Made by a program: the position numbers and the translations under genes. From JBCCCJ01 sp039029315 (lineage in GTDB: Bacteria; Bacteroidota; Bacteroidia; J057), in assembly GCA_039029315.1 (NCBI GenBank), contig JBCCGK010000070.1, positions 1 to 64,000 on the forward strand: 64,000 nt of DNA, given 5' to 3'. Positions 17,696-26,546 of this stretch are shown here, in pieces. Under the pieces are notes generated by a model that saw only the letters and a program-made list of their open reading frames with translations, ran no database searches and was not told the DNA's origin. Position 1 is the first letter of the stretch. Each line of letters opens with the position of its first letter.

Positions 17696-18670
17696 ATGAG
17701 CGAAACCCTTAAATCCATCCAAGCACCCATTTCAAAGGAGCTCAGCCACTTTGATAAATATTTTCGCTCTGCGATGAGCACAGATGTCGCCTTGCTGGAT
17801 CGAATTACCCGATACTTGTTGAAGCGAAAAGGGAAACAACTCAGACCCATGTTGGTGTTGTTCAGTGCCCATTTATGTGGGGGAATTACTCCTTCGACAT
17901 ATCGGGGAGCAGCTTTGGTGGAATTGTTGCATACTGCCTCACTCATTCATGATGACGTAGTCGATGATTCTGACAAAAGAAGGGGCTTCTTTTCGATCAA
18001 TGCCTTGTGGAAAAATAAAATAGCTGTCCTTGTTGGTGATTTCTTCTTGTCCAGAGGCATGTTGATGGCCATCGAACACGATGATTTCCAATTGCTCAGA
18101 ATTGTCTCTAAAGCAGTAAAAATGATGAGCGAAGGCGAACTTCTCCAAATGGACAAGTCGCGAAAACTCAACATCGATGAGGCAGTATACCTTGACATCA
18201 TTAGACAAAAAACAGCCTCCTTGTTTGCCTCCTGCTGCGAAACAGGAGCAGCAAGCGCCACAGAAGATCCTGAGGTCGTGGAACGCATGCGGCTTTTTGG
18301 CGAAAAAATGGGCATTGCTTATCAGATCAAAGATGATTTGTTTGACTATGGGGATGATGATGTCGGGAAACCCCGAGCCATTGACATCAAGGAACGGAAA
18401 CTCACCCTTCCGCTGATTCATGTGCTCAACAAGGCTAGTTGGGCTGAGCGAAGAAAGTTGATCCGAATTGTAAAACATCACAATACAAATCCAGGTAAGG
18501 TTCGCTACCTCATTGATTATGTCTCCCAGCAGGGAGGATTAAGTTATTCACGTGAAGTGATGAATCAATATATTGACGAAGCAGCAGCTCTGCTCAACTA
18601 TTTTGACGATACGACTGCCAAGACTTCTCTTTTGGAGATGATGAATTATGCTGTCAAACGGAAAAAATAG
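17696..18670 (+). CDS. Long-chain polyprenyl diphosphate synthase
   Basis: 324 residues from ATG 17696 (MSETLKSIQAPI). It makes all-trans polyprenyl diphosphates by adding isopentenyl diphosphate, usually for the menaquinone side chain. The first aspartate-rich motif is HDDVVDDSDKRRG (~residues 84-96) and the second KDDLFDYGDDDVGKP (~210). GKQLRPMLVL and the LLHTASLIHDD helix are also in place. Chain length cannot be read with confidence, so octaprenyl (ispB-like) versus other is left open. Monocistronic, with its own TATTTTTG box. Confidence 0.92.
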   Translation: MSETLKSIQAPISKELSHFDKYFRSAMSTDVALLDRITRYLLKRKGKQLRPMLVLFSAHLCGGITPSTYRGAALVELLHTASLIHDDVVDDSDKRRGFFSINALWKNKIAVLVGDFFLSRGMLMAIEHDDFQLLRIVSKAVKMMSEGELLQMDKSRKLNIDEAVYLDIIRQKTASLFASCCETGAASATEDPEVVERMRLFGEKMGIAYQIKDDLFDYGDDDVGKPRAIDIKERKLTLPLIHVLNKASWAERRKLIRIVKHHNTNPGKVRYLIDYVSQQGGLSYSREVMNQYIDEAAALLNYFDDTTAKTSLLEMMNYAVKRKK

Positions 18671-18740
18671 AAAGAGGCAGCATTTCAAATATACGTAATA
18701 TTGGAATTTGTTTAGTGTGGAATTCAAGCATTCTACAGAC

Positions 18741-18748
18741 TATCTTTG
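18741..18748 (+). promoter_or_regulatory. -7 promoter box (TATCTTTG)
   Basis: Exact TAnnTTTG match 33 nt before the ATG at 18782. A short out-of-frame ORF opens at ATG 18751 and stops after nine codons, just before the real start; it could be a leader peptide or chance. Confidence 0.5.
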
Positions 18749-18781
18749 GTATGTTCAGGAATTGTGTATTTGAACATTGAC

Positions 18782-20329
18782 ATGCCAGAAAAATCTAGAA
18801 TTTTGCTGATGCCACAGATCGGGCATCGTTCCAAATTACTTATCCAGAAAGTGTCCGTTTCGGGATTGGTTCTAAGTTTGCTCCTGATTGGCGGTATACA
18901 ATGGATGCATCAAGCTGACCACGAATCAACTGTCCATCTGAGTGGAAAACTCGTATTTGATCCCCAACTCTCCCCACTTTCCAAAAAAGGCATCAACATT
19001 CTTGCCTATAGTGATCTCAACCAGAATCATCGCATAGAGGAGGACGATTTTTTACTTGCAAATGCGAATACTGACGAAAATGGACGTTTTTTCTTGCATG
19101 TAGAGCAGAGCAAAACCTTTATCACTCATATCAGGAAGGAAAAAGACGATGCCTGGCAAGAATCGCATCAGGATAAATCCTATGTAGTGTCAAAATTTCT
19201 TCCTGTTCATCAGGCCGAATCGAGTGTGCGCTTTTCGGGTCTCCGGTTCAGAGAGGTCTCGATTCCTCCCAATGCTTATATTTCCTCTGCATATATTCAG
19301 TTTACTGCTCCCGCAGATATAGAGGCGTCTCAATCGTATCAGATGTTTGCAGAACATGCGTCTGTCCCTGCACCTTTCAGCAGCGAAACAGCCAATCTTT
19401 CACAACGATTGACTGGAAAGACTCACATCTCATGGACCGTGCCAGAGGGCTTACAAGGCCAGAAGTATGAAAGTCCAGATATCAGTGCCCTCATTGAGTC
19501 GGTTATTCAGCAAGATGAGTGGTACATGGGGAATCCAATCGTTTTACTCCTGAAAGGTAACTCATGGCTGCTACATGAGCGAAATCGGCAAGGCAATGGC
19601 GCAAGATTGGTGATCCACTATTCGGTCCCCAATCTCCCGATATTGGTCACAGTTGATCCTGAGAGCTTTGGGGATTCTGTCCATGCAGTCCCACAGGCTA
19701 TTTCTTTGTCCAACAATACAGAAGTTCTCATCCCCGTCTACCAAAAACCTTCGCCTCCCAAGTCTCCGATTCAATGGACATATTTTTCCTGCGATCACAA
19801 GGGTGGACAAGTTGAACTTTTCTGGCATATCAAAGCTCTTGATCAGGAAGTAGCATTCGATATTTTGAGGTCCGCAGATGGCATCGAATATGAGCGAATT
19901 GGGTCTGTGTCTTCAATGCTCAATACGCCTGCCTCTACAGAAGGATTTAGATTTTTGGATCCTTCTCCTCCTCCCTCCGAATCCTCTGTGCTTGCATATA
20001 GAGTCCGGGCCTCTCACGCTGCAGATCAATGGACGTATAGCAAGGTTCTGACAATCAAAACAGAAATTCCTCAATCGTCCCTTTTTCTTCAACTGGGGGA
20101 ATCGGGTCCGGCCCCCTATGTGTCGGTCCAGTATCGATCCGACTTTGCTGGTCCAAGTCAGTTAGAGGTAATAGATGTGAGCGGGCAGTCCATGTATAGC
20201 ATTGAGATTCTCCCTTCCTCTGATATGCAAACCCTGACCCTCCCAACTCAGGAATGGCCCAAAGGGATGTATTATTTTCATCTTCAACACGGAGATGATT
20301 CAGTCATGCAACCTTATGTGGTGAAATAG
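18782..20329 (+). CDS. Secreted repeat protein with a T9SS type A-like C-terminus
   Basis: 515 residues from ATG 18782; the earlier in-frame TTG at 18746 lies inside the promoter box. An N-terminal anchor/signal at ~residues 20-42 (SVSGLVLSLLLIGGIQW) is preceded by 20 polar residues, unusually long for a signal peptide. Next comes an EF-like segment (DLNQNHRIEEDDFLL). A jelly-roll-like region carries PNAYISSAYIQFTAPAD and ALIESVIQQDEW, the DNRLRE-type pattern of T9SS proteins. The C-terminal ~80 residues (YRSDFAGPSQLEVIDVSG, then WPKGMYYFHLQ) resemble a sorting domain but lack the usual NPxx start. Function unknown. Gene stands alone. Confidence 0.7.
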   Translation: MPEKSRILLMPQIGHRSKLLIQKVSVSGLVLSLLLIGGIQWMHQADHESTVHLSGKLVFDPQLSPLSKKGINILAYSDLNQNHRIEEDDFLLANANTDENGRFFLHVEQSKTFITHIRKEKDDAWQESHQDKSYVVSKFLPVHQAESSVRFSGLRFREVSIPPNAYISSAYIQFTAPADIEASQSYQMFAEHASVPAPFSSETANLSQRLTGKTHISWTVPEGLQGQKYESPDISALIESVIQQDEWYMGNPIVLLLKGNSWLLHERNRQGNGARLVIHYSVPNLPILVTVDPESFGDSVHAVPQAISLSNNTEVLIPVYQKPSPPKSPIQWTYFSCDHKGGQVELFWHIKALDQEVAFDILRSADGIEYERIGSVSSMLNTPASTEGFRFLDPSPPPSESSVLAYRVRASHAADQWTYSKVLTIKTEIPQSSLFLQLGESGPAPYVSVQYRSDFAGPSQLEVIDVSGQSMYSIEILPSSDMQTLTLPTQEWPKGMYYFHLQHGDDSVMQPYVVK

Positions 20330-20343
20330 ACAATAAAAATCTG

Positions 20344-20351
20344 TATTTTTG
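20344..20351 (+). promoter_or_regulatory. -7 promoter box of mltG (TATTTTTG)
   Basis: Exact TAnnTTTG match 44 nt before the mltG ATG and 15 nt after the preceding stop, so mltG probably has its own transcript. Confidence 0.5.
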
Positions 20352-20395
20352 AGTCTAACAAATGATTATTCATCCCAAATGTTGGACTTGGTTCC

Positions 20396-21433
20396 ATGAA
20401 ACAGATTCTTAAACGTCCCTGGATTTGGATAGGCCTTGCTATTCTCGGAGTTTTATTTGTCTATCCTTATTATCAGCGAGTATTCGCTCCAAATGTTTCC
20501 ACGCCAGAGGGGAAGCCATTTGAATTTTTTATCTCAACCGGTTCTGATTATCTCATGGTAGGGGAGAAGTTGCTGGAGAATAAACTCATCCAGGATGCGA
20601 AAGCTTTTCACTGGGTAGCCAAACGCATGAACTATCCAAGACATGTGTATCCCGGCAGATATATCATTCAAGATGGTATGACTACCAGAGAATTGGTTAC
20701 CCTTCTTCGGTCTGGAAAGCAAGAACCTATGAGGTTCACATTTGTAAAATTTCGTACCAAGGATCAACTCGCAGAATATGTAGGGACTCAATTGGAGATG
20801 AGCAAAAGAGACCTTCTTGCCCTGCTGGATGACAAGGAATACCTCAGCAAGCATAACGGGCTTACTCCCGAGATTGCCATGACGGTGTTTATCCCCAATA
20901 CATATGAGCTTTACTGGGACATCAGCTCAAAAGAGTTTTTTGAGCGCATGTTCCGCGAATACAAAAACTTCTGGAACGAAGCAAGGAATCAGCAACGCAA
21001 AAAACTCGGTCTCAATCGACTCGAAGTCATGACCCTTGCCTCCATCGTTGAAGAAGAGACCAACAAGAATGATGAAAAACCAAGAGTCGCCGGGGTATAT
21101 CTCAACCGCTTGCGGAAAAAATGGCCCCTACAGGCTGACCCTACTGTCAAATATGCGGTAGGCGACTTTAGCATCAGAAGAGTTTTGAATAAACATCTTC
21201 AGGCTGACTCTCCTTACAATACATATCTGTATCCAGGTTTGCCTCCGGGCCCCATTTGTACACCGTCAATCAGTTCGATTGAAGCCGTTCTGAATGGAGA
21301 ACGCCATAGCTATATGTATTTTTGTGCGAGAGCAGATGGGTCTGGCTATCACCATTTCTCAGAAACTCAGGCACAACACAACGCATATGCCAGGGAGTTT
21401 CACAACATGCTGAACCAAAAAGGGATCCGCTAG
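20396..21433 (+). CDS. mltG: Endolytic murein transglycosylase MltG
   Basis: 345 residues, the usual length. It cuts nascent peptidoglycan strands near the inner membrane and so sets glycan length. One N-terminal membrane helix (WIWIGLAILGVLFVYPYY) is followed by a LysM-like region with YPRHVYPGRYII, then the YceG/MltG catalytic domain. The catalytic Glu lies in MTLASIVEEETN (~residue 217), followed by PRVAGVYLNRL, PLQADPTVKYA and PGLPPGPICTP. All signature residues are present. The next gene is 1.4 kb away. Confidence 0.95.
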   Translation: MKQILKRPWIWIGLAILGVLFVYPYYQRVFAPNVSTPEGKPFEFFISTGSDYLMVGEKLLENKLIQDAKAFHWVAKRMNYPRHVYPGRYIIQDGMTTRELVTLLRSGKQEPMRFTFVKFRTKDQLAEYVGTQLEMSKRDLLALLDDKEYLSKHNGLTPEIAMTVFIPNTYELYWDISSKEFFERMFREYKNFWNEARNQQRKKLGLNRLEVMTLASIVEEETNKNDEKPRVAGVYLNRLRKKWPLQADPTVKYAVGDFSIRRVLNKHLQADSPYNTYLYPGLPPGPICTPSISSIEAVLNGERHSYMYFCARADGSGYHHFSETQAQHNAYAREFHNMLNQKGIR

Positions 21434-22020
21434 GAACAGACCTTCTCTCTGCAGGAATCAATCACATATGAGATCTTTCTCATGCAGCGATCGCCATCTC
21501 TGGCTAGAGGCTGGGGCATATACAGTCTCTATTTCTCTACAACGCTCAATCCGGCGAGATTCAAAATATTCTATTTTCCGGTCTATTTTTAAAAATCCGG
21601 CTGTTTCGCGATGAAACCTTAGCAACTCAATGTTATGGCACACTATTTGATAATCTCAAGTGTGCATCTAGCACAACTGTCATTGGGGTTTTATCTTAAA
21701 CAATTAATCGTGTGATCAGCTGCATGCCAGTTTCTGGCACAGGGTGCATTTTTTTTTGAAAAAATAGCAAAATTTTCTTACCCTTTTTAATAATGCGTTT
21801 TACCTAATAATGGATTTAGGTAGAGCGATTTTCTGTTTTTAACAAGCTCAAAAACAATTAATTGAGGAAAAATAAATTTTTAATCAAATCAAAAAAAATA
21901 AACAAAACATTACCCTTGTAAACAAAAATCACTCCTGCCGTTCGCGCACCAAAAACAACCATTCATGCAAGCTTTTCGACCATTCGCACAGATCTATGCA
22001 CCAATCACACCTCGATGTAT
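21434..22020. other. Gene-free interval, first part
   Basis: About 590 bp without a credible protein on either strand, AT-rich toward 21,900. It forms the left part of a 1.4 kb gene-free interval that also holds the two small RNA candidates and the MITE-like element. Nothing else supportable was seen in it. Confidence 0.5.
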
Positions 22021-22028
22021 TATAATTG

Positions 22029-22116
22029 TACTCGAAAGGGCGATAATCCTGGATTACAAGAGCAAGGGCTAGGGTTGATTCATCCGATATGGATTTGAGT
22101 CCCCTAGTTTTTTTTT
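22029..22116 (+). ncRNA. Small RNA candidate, copy 1
   Basis: About 85 nt, ending in a terminator hairpin. The core GAGCAAGGGCTAGGGTTGAT is identical in copy 2 (22697-22782). CTAGGG pairs with CCCTAG, GATTCA with TGAGTC, and an inner ATCC with GGAT; nine Ts follow at 22108-22116. The inner stem differs from copy 2 by a compensating insertion on both arms, supporting a folded RNA. TATAATTG at 22021-22028 is a plausible -7 box (one mismatch to TAnnTTTG), so the 5' end is near 22033. No start codon with an ORF fits. Family unknown to me. Confidence 0.7.
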
Positions 22117-22150
22117 ATCCCAACCTGAACAAGGTTGGGATTTTTTTTTT
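22117..22150 (+). terminator. Second, strong terminator behind small RNA copy 1
   Basis: Ten-bp perfect stem ATCCCAACCT / AGGTTGGGAT with loop GAACA, followed by about ten Ts. It starts directly at the T-run of copy 1, giving a tandem terminator. Copy 2 lacks it. Confidence 0.85.
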
Positions 22151-22426
22151 AGCATATACATGCCGCCGATCAAGAGGACAGAAAGGGGACAGATGCACCT
22201 CCTACTCCTTATTTTGCCCTATTGCGCTTTCAACAGCAGCCTGGACTTCCACGCCTGCCTAGCAGGAAAGCAGAATATGCGCTTGAGCAAAAAAGTATTT
22301 TCTCCCGAAATGTATGGTTCATGAAGGGTGTGAAGCAATGATTCAGGGATTGAATTCGTTTTTCCTATAGTTTTTTGATGATTTCCGAACACAAAGAGCA
22401 GAATTCATTCCCACATTTTCACTCTA

Positions 22427-22589
22427 AGAGACTGTTTGAACATCTGTCACTTATTTTTTGTATGCGTCTTTTTTCCTCATTCGGCGGCTTTTTTTGTTCT
22501 CATAGCACCACTATGAGAAGAAAAAAGAGCCTTGTCTGAGAAAAAAATACACCATAAAAATTCTCAGCACAGATCTCAAAACAGTCTCT
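22427..22589. mobile_element. MITE-like palindromic element, 163 bp
   Basis: Terminal inverted repeats AGAGACTGTTT-GA (left) and TCAAAACAGTCTCT (right), flanked on both sides by TA (22425-22426 and 22590-22591), which looks like a TA target duplication. The inside is a long imperfect palindrome turning around CTATGAGAA / TTCTCATAG near 22500-22520. No coding capacity. This is the build of a non-autonomous element mobilised in trans by an IS630/mariner-like or related transposase; none is in the window. Confidence 0.7.
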
Positions 22590-22696
22590 TAGCGAAAGCA
22601 ACGACTGAGGAAGAAGAATGAACCAATCTGGCATACAATTGACCCATTGACGCAGAATGGTACTGAGGGTGCGAAAAAAGCCCGTATACTTGTATC

Positions 22697-22782
22697 ACAA
22701 CAGGACGGTAAACCTGGAATTACAAGAGCAAGGGCTAGGGTTGATTCATTCCTTTAGTGGAATTTGAGTCCCCTAGTTTTTT
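22697..22782 (+). ncRNA. Small RNA candidate, copy 2
   Basis: Same design as copy 1: a shared upstream block (AGGaCGgTAAaCCTGGA form), the identical core GAGCAAGGGCTAGGGTTGAT, a terminal hairpin closing with CCCCTAG, then TTTTTT. The inner stem is ATTCC/GGAAT here instead of ATCC/GGAT. TATACTTG at 22685-22692 stands at the same distance as TATAATTG in copy 1. The flanks outside the transcript differ, so this is not a simple recent duplication of a long segment. The histidine kinase gene starts 90 nt downstream. Confidence 0.7.
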
Positions 22783-22873
22783 CTGTGACCAGAGATCGTT
22801 CTATTTGTTTTTTGGATTCAATTGATTCAAGTTATATTGCCTTTCATTCTCGCTCAGCAACACAACTTTATAC

Positions 22874-25276
22874 ATGACAAAAACTGGTTGGGTGTGGTAC
22901 GTAATCCTGGGTATGTTCTATTTGAGCTTATCCGTCATTACTTTTACATACTTTCAAGAAGCAACACATATTCGGGATATGTATTCCCAATCAGAAATCG
23001 TGGGAGAGTTTGCGGGAAGTGATTGGGTAAGTTGGAAAAATACAGAAAAAGGTGTCGTTGCAGAAAGGGTTCATCCCTTGCCAGAGTATAAAGCTCTAGA
23101 CAAAAGCCCTATCCAGCCGGGAGACCGTCTTCTTTCTCTGAATGGAACTCCCATTTTGAAGAAGGAAGTAGCAGACAAAATCACCTCTGTTCTCAATCCT
23201 GAGAAGAATTTGTTTACAGTCGTCCTGGAAAGGCCCAACCCCTTTACATTGTCCAGAGAAGAGATTACCACCTTTATCTTTAATGGGTTCAGGTTGTCTT
23301 TTGGATTTAATGAGATTGCGATCTATTGGCATCTTATAGGGTGGATTGTTGGCATGGGTGCCTTTGTTGCACTCATTATGCTGGCGATTCTTTTGCCGAT
23401 TATGCGCGGGAACTGGAAGCAATATATCCCACTCCTGGGGATCGTATCCTCTGCTTTGGTGTTTTTCTTTCTACAATTGATTCGGCATTTGTATCTAATT
23501 GTAGAGAATAATCTGCAAAACATCGGATTCGAGAAGGTATTTCTGATCAGCTATGTCGCTCTCCTGCTTATCTATGCTGCCTGCTATTTTTATTTCAAAT
23601 CCAATTCACGCAATATTCTGGTATTGATTCCTTCCATAGCAGTAGGCATCTTCTTATGCGTCAATCTATATCAGGTCATTTTTATTGAAAAACGTGCAGT
23701 CCTATACCAGGATCTGATCGAGCGATATGCAATCTTGTACTTCTTGCTGCACATCGCTGGTGGTCTGTTCCTGTTCATATCGGGAAGTTGGGAGTCAAGA
23801 TCCCTCCGAAGTTTTCTTGGCCTATTGGGGATTGCCTTATTGGCGGGATTGGGCATTTGGTACTATACACATCCTCATCCCGTCTCATGGATTCACAGAG
23901 AACATATTCTGTTCGGCTACTCCCTTCTCCTGTTTTTTCCGCTTGTCAATGCAACTTTTCTTCAGTTGCAGTTTGGAAAAGTGAGTCTGGTCATCACCAA
24001 GAGTATTCAATATCTTGTTGCGTTTGTTTTTAGTTTGGTCATCTATCTATTGATTACCCAATTGTTTGAGTATCTCAGGCCGGGAATTCAATCCCGACAA
24101 ATCCTCGAATTTGTCACCTTCGTACTCCTCATGATGATCCTGCGTTTGGCCTATTTGGCGAATGAAAACAAGTTCAATAAATATTTCGTCTCCTCTCAGC
24201 AACAGCAATTACAGAAGTTCAAGACATTCATTGCCAGTATCCCTCGCTATACTTCTGTTGCAAATCTTCGCTACGATCTGGTTGAGCAACTGACAGATTT
24301 CTTCAATGCAGAAAATGTGCATCTCTGGTGGAAGGAGACCTTACCAGAAAATGAAGCAGAAAATGATTTCTACCAACGGCAGGAAAATATCTATATCACC
24401 CTCACAGATCACCATACCGTTTGGTCCAAAACCAAAGAGATTTCTCCTTTCAGATTAGACTCGGAATTGGAAAAACAGATGCAGAAATCTGCCTACACCC
24501 TGATCTGTCCCATCACCATGGACGCAGAGAATTATGCCTTACTCCAGCTAGGCAAGAAACGAAGAGGGGTATACAATCTGTCTGACCTGGAATTAATTTC
24601 CCAACTGATTCAACAAACACAGCTGACACTGAACGTCTTGCATCTCGTCAATCGAGAAAAAGAGTTAATTCAGCAAACATATGAAGCGAACCTGACTGCT
24701 CTCCGTTCACAAATCAATCCGCATTTTCTCTTCAATACCCTCAACTCTATCGGAGAAATGGTACATGAATCTGCCGAATTGGCTGAACAAGCTGTCGAGA
24801 AGTTGGCCTATATTTTTCGATATACGCTGGACAAATCCAGCCAGAATTTTGTCTCTCTGGGCAATGAGATGAGTCTCATCAGCACTTATCTGGAGTTGGA
24901 AAAGTTCCGATTTGGCGATCGGCTCAATGTTCATATCAATATGGAGCCATCTGTCAAGGAAGTCCAGATTCCCGCCTTTATTCTGTCTACCCTGGTTGAG
25001 AATTGTATCAAACACGGGATTTCCAAAATTTTGGGGAAAGGTCTGGTATCAGTTGAAGCATTCAAGGAAGAGGGCTATCTGGTCTGTGAAGTCATAGACA
25101 ATGGTCCAGGTATCGATCTGACACGAATCCACAAAAGTCATGGCCTGAGCAATAGTATTGCCAGATTGGAAAATATTTACGATCTCAAAAATCTTTTGTA
25201 CTTTGAGAACACGGGGGAGGGGACCTACGTAAGAATGAAAATTCCTTTGGCAGATCAACCTCAAATGGCTCAATAA
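22874..25276 (+). CDS. LytS-type sensor histidine kinase with PDZ-like sensor part
   Basis: 800 residues. One N-terminal helix, then an extracytoplasmic segment with a PDZ-like motif (SPIQPGDRLLSLNGTPI, ~residues 75-125). About nine membrane helices follow up to ~residue 430 and then a GAF-like region. The LytS-type kinase core has the phospho-His in LRSQINPHFLFNTLNSI (~616), an N-box TLVENCIKHGI and a G-box VIDNGPGIDL. It should phosphorylate the LytTR regulator encoded 240 bp downstream. Ligand unknown; a PDZ in the sensor suggests binding of peptides or protein C-termini. ATG 22874 gives the first helix at the very N-terminus. Confidence 0.9.
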   Translation: MTKTGWVWYVILGMFYLSLSVITFTYFQEATHIRDMYSQSEIVGEFAGSDWVSWKNTEKGVVAERVHPLPEYKALDKSPIQPGDRLLSLNGTPILKKEVADKITSVLNPEKNLFTVVLERPNPFTLSREEITTFIFNGFRLSFGFNEIAIYWHLIGWIVGMGAFVALIMLAILLPIMRGNWKQYIPLLGIVSSALVFFFLQLIRHLYLIVENNLQNIGFEKVFLISYVALLLIYAACYFYFKSNSRNILVLIPSIAVGIFLCVNLYQVIFIEKRAVLYQDLIERYAILYFLLHIAGGLFLFISGSWESRSLRSFLGLLGIALLAGLGIWYYTHPHPVSWIHREHILFGYSLLLFFPLVNATFLQLQFGKVSLVITKSIQYLVAFVFSLVIYLLITQLFEYLRPGIQSRQILEFVTFVLLMMILRLAYLANENKFNKYFVSSQQQQLQKFKTFIASIPRYTSVANLRYDLVEQLTDFFNAENVHLWWKETLPENEAENDFYQRQENIYITLTDHHTVWSKTKEISPFRLDSELEKQMQKSAYTLICPITMDAENYALLQLGKKRRGVYNLSDLELISQLIQQTQLTLNVLHLVNREKELIQQTYEANLTALRSQINPHFLFNTLNSIGEMVHESAELAEQAVEKLAYIFRYTLDKSSQNFVSLGNEMSLISTYLELEKFRFGDRLNVHINMEPSVKEVQIPAFILSTLVENCIKHGISKILGKGLVSVEAFKEEGYLVCEVIDNGPGIDLTRIHKSHGLSNSIARLENIYDLKNLLYFENTGEGTYVRMKIPLADQPQMAQ

Positions 25277-25518
25277 AGCATTTGGATTATTCGTTGGTGT
25301 TAGAAATGTTATTATCTAAAGACATTATGCTTGGGGAATCCAAAATCTTATTGGAAATTGTTGTTCCTGAGGATATATCCCCCAAACTCAGGCATGAGTT
25401 TTGAGAGAAGGGAATATTAAGGCCACTAATTCCGTTATTCCTTTGTCTTCCATAGTTCTTTCAAGAATCTCAATCACTTGATTATCGTCAAGCCAAAACC
25501 AAACGTTAACTGTACAAC

Positions 25519-26286
25519 ATGTCCAAACTCCGCGTACTGATTGCAGACGACGAGCTACCTGCTCGAAACAAAATGAAACGCTTGCTCAAAAAAATTGATG
25601 TAGTAGATGTCGTTCACATTGCTGAAAATGGGTTCGATGCGCTTGAACATATCCAATCTCTCAAACCTGACCTGGTCTTTTTGGACATTGAAATGCCAGG
25701 AATGAATGGCCTTGAAGTTGCAGAAAGCATCGATCTGGAAGAGATGCCCTCCGTAGTCTTTGCAACAGCATATAGCGAGCATGCAATCAAAGCATTTGAA
25801 CTCAATGCGCAAGACTACCTATTGAAACCATTCAATGAGGATCGTTTGAGATCCGCTGTCACCAAAGTAAAAGACAACAGAGGCGGCACTTCTCTTGATA
25901 AAAGCAAAATCGCAAAAATCCTCCAGTCAGAACTGGCTGAAGACATCAAAACACCTTTTGCCAATAAAGTACCGATCCCTACACGCGATCGATATAAATT
26001 GGTGGACTACACAGAAGTTGTCTGTATCGAGGTAGAAGAGCGAAGTGTCAGACTCTATACCAAAGAGAAGTCCTATCTGCTCAATCATACCCTCGATACC
26101 TTTGAGCGCAAACTTCCCAGTGATATGTTTTTCCGCGTCAACAGATCCTGTATCATTGGCCTGAAGCATGTCAAGGAAATTGTCATCTGGTTCGGAAACC
26201 GATTCAAAATCATTCTCAGCAATGACAAGGAAGTCATTAGCAGTAGAGAAAAATCTAAAATTCTGAAGCAGGTGTTGAAATTTTAG
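25519..26286 (+). CDS. LytTR-family response regulator
   Basis: 255 residues. The receiver domain has the acidic pair after VLIADDELPARNK, the phospho-acceptor Asp at ~56 in LVFLDIEMPGMNGLEV, Thr in VVFATAYSEHAIKAF and Lys in DYLLKPF. The C-terminal LytTR DNA-binding domain (~150-255) shows VVCIEVEERSVRLYTKEKSY, LDTFERKLP and FFRVNRSCIIGLKHVKEI. It pairs with the kinase upstream; the 242-bp gap between them leaves room for a separate promoter. Targets cannot be read from the window, and no obvious LytTR direct repeats were spotted. Confidence 0.95.
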   Translation: MSKLRVLIADDELPARNKMKRLLKKIDVVDVVHIAENGFDALEHIQSLKPDLVFLDIEMPGMNGLEVAESIDLEEMPSVVFATAYSEHAIKAFELNAQDYLLKPFNEDRLRSAVTKVKDNRGGTSLDKSKIAKILQSELAEDIKTPFANKVPIPTRDRYKLVDYTEVVCIEVEERSVRLYTKEKSYLLNHTLDTFERKLPSDMFFRVNRSCIIGLKHVKEIVIWFGNRFKIILSNDKEVISSREKSKILKQVLKF

Positions 26287-26354
26287 AGGAAATAGGGGCT
26301 AGGACCATGCTTGGTACACCAATTTCTTTTCAAATCATCGTCTTCCTGAATCCG

Positions 26355-26460
26355 AAACAGGATTTGGACTATCTCTCATAGGCATTTATGGGATTGAATC
26401 TGACCCAATAGACCAAATCATTATCCCATTCTTCCAGACAAGAGATAATTCCAATTTCTT
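26355..26460 (-). pseudogene. Decayed fragment of a lipoprotein paralog
   Basis: On the reverse strand this stretch reads ISCLEEWDNDLVYWVRFNP then a few residues to a stop. The intact lipoprotein (26547-27563) has IACPEEWDDDLVYMVRFNP at the matching place (~27300-27410). The DNA also aligns by eye (ATAGACCAAATCAT.ATCCCATTCTTC shared). No start and no further open frame remain. It lies behind the intact gene, so it is the relic of a tandem duplication. Confidence 0.75.
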
Positions 26461-26506
26461 AAACCGATCTTTCGATAACAATCATCTTGTGTAAAAAATC
26501 GTTTGA

Positions 26507-26539
26507 AGCCTTAGGAAAGTTTGAAACTTTCCTAAGGCT
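26507..26539 (-). terminator. Terminator of the subtilase-lipoprotein operon
   Basis: Perfect 16-bp inverted repeat (AGCCTTAGGAAAGTTT and its complement) placed 8 nt after the lipoprotein stop on the reverse strand. An ATTTTTT run follows ~8 nt beyond it on that strand. Confidence 0.7.
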
Positions 26540-26546
26540 CTTCATA

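Noticed and set aside
18751..18780. Nine-codon leader peptide before the secreted protein gene
   Set aside because: ATG 18751 is close to the promoter box, but the frame is very short and shows no amino-acid bias pointing to attenuation; kept only as a remark.
22117..22150. Bidirectional terminator
   Set aside because: On the reverse strand the stem is followed by A-runs, not T-runs, so it can only act on + strand transcripts.
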